A stretch of DNA of 6,070 bases, taken from NCBI GenBank assembly GCA_023441845.1, contig JAEZNF010000659.1:1-6070 (forward strand), given 5' to 3'. Below the pieces are notes generated by a model. It made no database searches. It was not told where the DNA came from and was given only the letters and a program-made list of their open reading frames with translations. Positions 6,023-6,070 of this stretch are shown here, piece after piece; position 1 is the stretch's first letter, and every line of letters begins with the position of its first letter. The position numbers and the translations under genes were made by a program. This stretch comes from Bacillota bacterium (GTDB taxonomy: Bacteria > Bacillota > Clostridia > Acetivibrionales > DSM-2933).

Positions 6023-6070
6023 TTAGTCTGGTATTATTTTCAGATCACCATACTCCTCCCTCACCATGTT
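6023..6070 (-). CDS. Possible C-terminal end of an upstream minus-strand gene
   Basis: From the window edge the minus strand reads 15 codons, 'NMVREEYGDLKIIPD', then TAA at 6025-6023. The other two frames stop within 8 codons. Composition and codon choice look like a protein end, and the position 48 bases before the cohesin-X start would suit a preceding gene in the same operon. Fifteen open codons can occur by chance, and no family can be named. Confidence 0.35.
   Translation of the reverse strand, partial: NMVREEYGDLKIIPD

Overview
The window suggests a low-GC, spore-former-type Firmicute close to the cellulosome-producing clostridia (the Clostridium/Acetivibrio thermocellum group). The strongest pointer is a secreted protein on the minus strand whose order, type I cohesin followed by an X module beginning 'GYKVSGYIIPDFSF', closely resembles the C-terminal end of the CipA scaffoldin as I remember it. 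AT-rich spacers and strong purine-rich ribosome binding sites fit the same group. No rRNA, tRNA or CRISPR array is visible.

Layout. Positions 1-2358 hold the end of a plus-strand iron-siderophore/heme/cobalamin-type ABC importer operon: the C-terminal half of a substrate-binding protein (cut by the window edge), a FecCD-type permease, and an ATPase that overlaps the permease by 4 bases. After a hairpin at 2435-2466 comes a decayed IS110-family transposase (about 2546-3367) that has lost its N-terminal DEDD catalytic domain. A 356-base AT-rich spacer follows, then a membrane-anchored CE4 polysaccharide deacetylase (3724-4509).

The right-hand third is transcribed from the minus strand and converges on the deacetylase. 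Reading leftward it has a possible gene end at the window edge (6023-6070), the cohesin-X protein (5135-5974), a small stefin/cystatin-like protein (4737-5000) with its own promoter and a strong RBS, and a 227-base convergent spacer rich in inverted repeats.

How the parts relate. The ABC genes form one functional unit for metal-chelate uptake. The deacetylase modifies a cell-envelope or exopolysaccharide. The cohesin-X protein should bind type I dockerin enzymes outside the cell. It ends where a type II dockerin would normally begin, and its last codons lie inside a terminator-like hairpin, so it looks like a shortened, unanchored mini-scaffoldin. The stefin-like protein has no signal peptide and is probably cytoplasmic. 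The two most interesting items are the dockerin-less cohesin-X protein and the bacterial stefin next to it. I see no convincing evidence of an entirely new multi-gene system here.
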